The notes under the pieces were generated by a model. That model was not told where the DNA came from, made no database searches, and saw nothing but the letters and a program-made list of their open reading frames with translations. From assembly GCA_030622775.1 (NCBI GenBank), contig JAUXFS010000170.1:1-5395 (forward strand): DNA of 5,395 nt, written 5' to 3'. Source of the DNA: Rhodospirillales bacterium (GTDB lineage Bacteria; Pseudomonadota; Alphaproteobacteria; Rhodospirillales; Defluviicoccaceae). A program made the position numbers and the translations under genes. Positions 5,392-5,395 of this stretch are shown here, in pieces (position 1 is the first letter of the stretch; each line of letters starts with the position of its first letter).

Positions 5392-5395
5392 ACCC

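Overview
The window looks like chromosomal DNA from a GC-rich proteobacterium, most likely an alphaproteobacterium. I infer this from the strong G/C bias at third codon positions, the OxyR and catalase sequence types, and a SARP-type regulator with a TPR tail. No rRNA, tRNA, transposase or CRISPR array is visible, so the taxonomic guess is soft.

Layout, left to right. Positions 1-412 hold the end of a type II toxin-antitoxin operon read leftwards. It has a well-formed promoter with a palindromic operator, a Phd/YefM-type antitoxin (350-93), and the first 29 codons of a PIN-domain (VapC-like) toxin that runs off the left edge. Positions 413-551 are non-coding. They carry a short relic of a protein tail (428-466) and a strong hairpin (497-530) that probably terminates the catalase transcript.

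Positions 552-3119 are a peroxide-defence module. A monofunctional haem catalase (katA, minus strand) and the peroxide sensor OxyR (plus strand, Cys199 and Cys208 at the same positions as in Escherichia coli) are divergently transcribed from a 237-base intergenic region. That region contains a four-part OxyR box matching 13 of 16 consensus bases (2054-2090). The box abuts a candidate katA -35 and covers a TATAAT on the oxyR strand. The simplest reading is that oxidised OxyR activates katA and controls its own gene from one site. An 11-codon leader ORF ends in a GTGA overlap with the oxyR start.

Positions 3120-3432 contain no intact gene. They hold a frameshifted fragment of the C-terminal part of a LivF-like ABC transporter ATPase. 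Its last 12 codons, plus a patch after the stop, resemble the relic at 428-490, so the katA-oxyR module sits between two diverged direct repeats. This is the most unusual structural feature of the window.

Positions 5391-3433 (minus strand) encode a 652-residue SARP-family regulator: a winged-helix DNA-binding domain, a BTAD domain, a TolB/FlgO-like domain and C-terminal TPR repeats. It starts four bases from the right edge, and nothing here shows a link to the peroxide module. Overall the genes belong to known families, and I see no strong evidence for a wholly new system.
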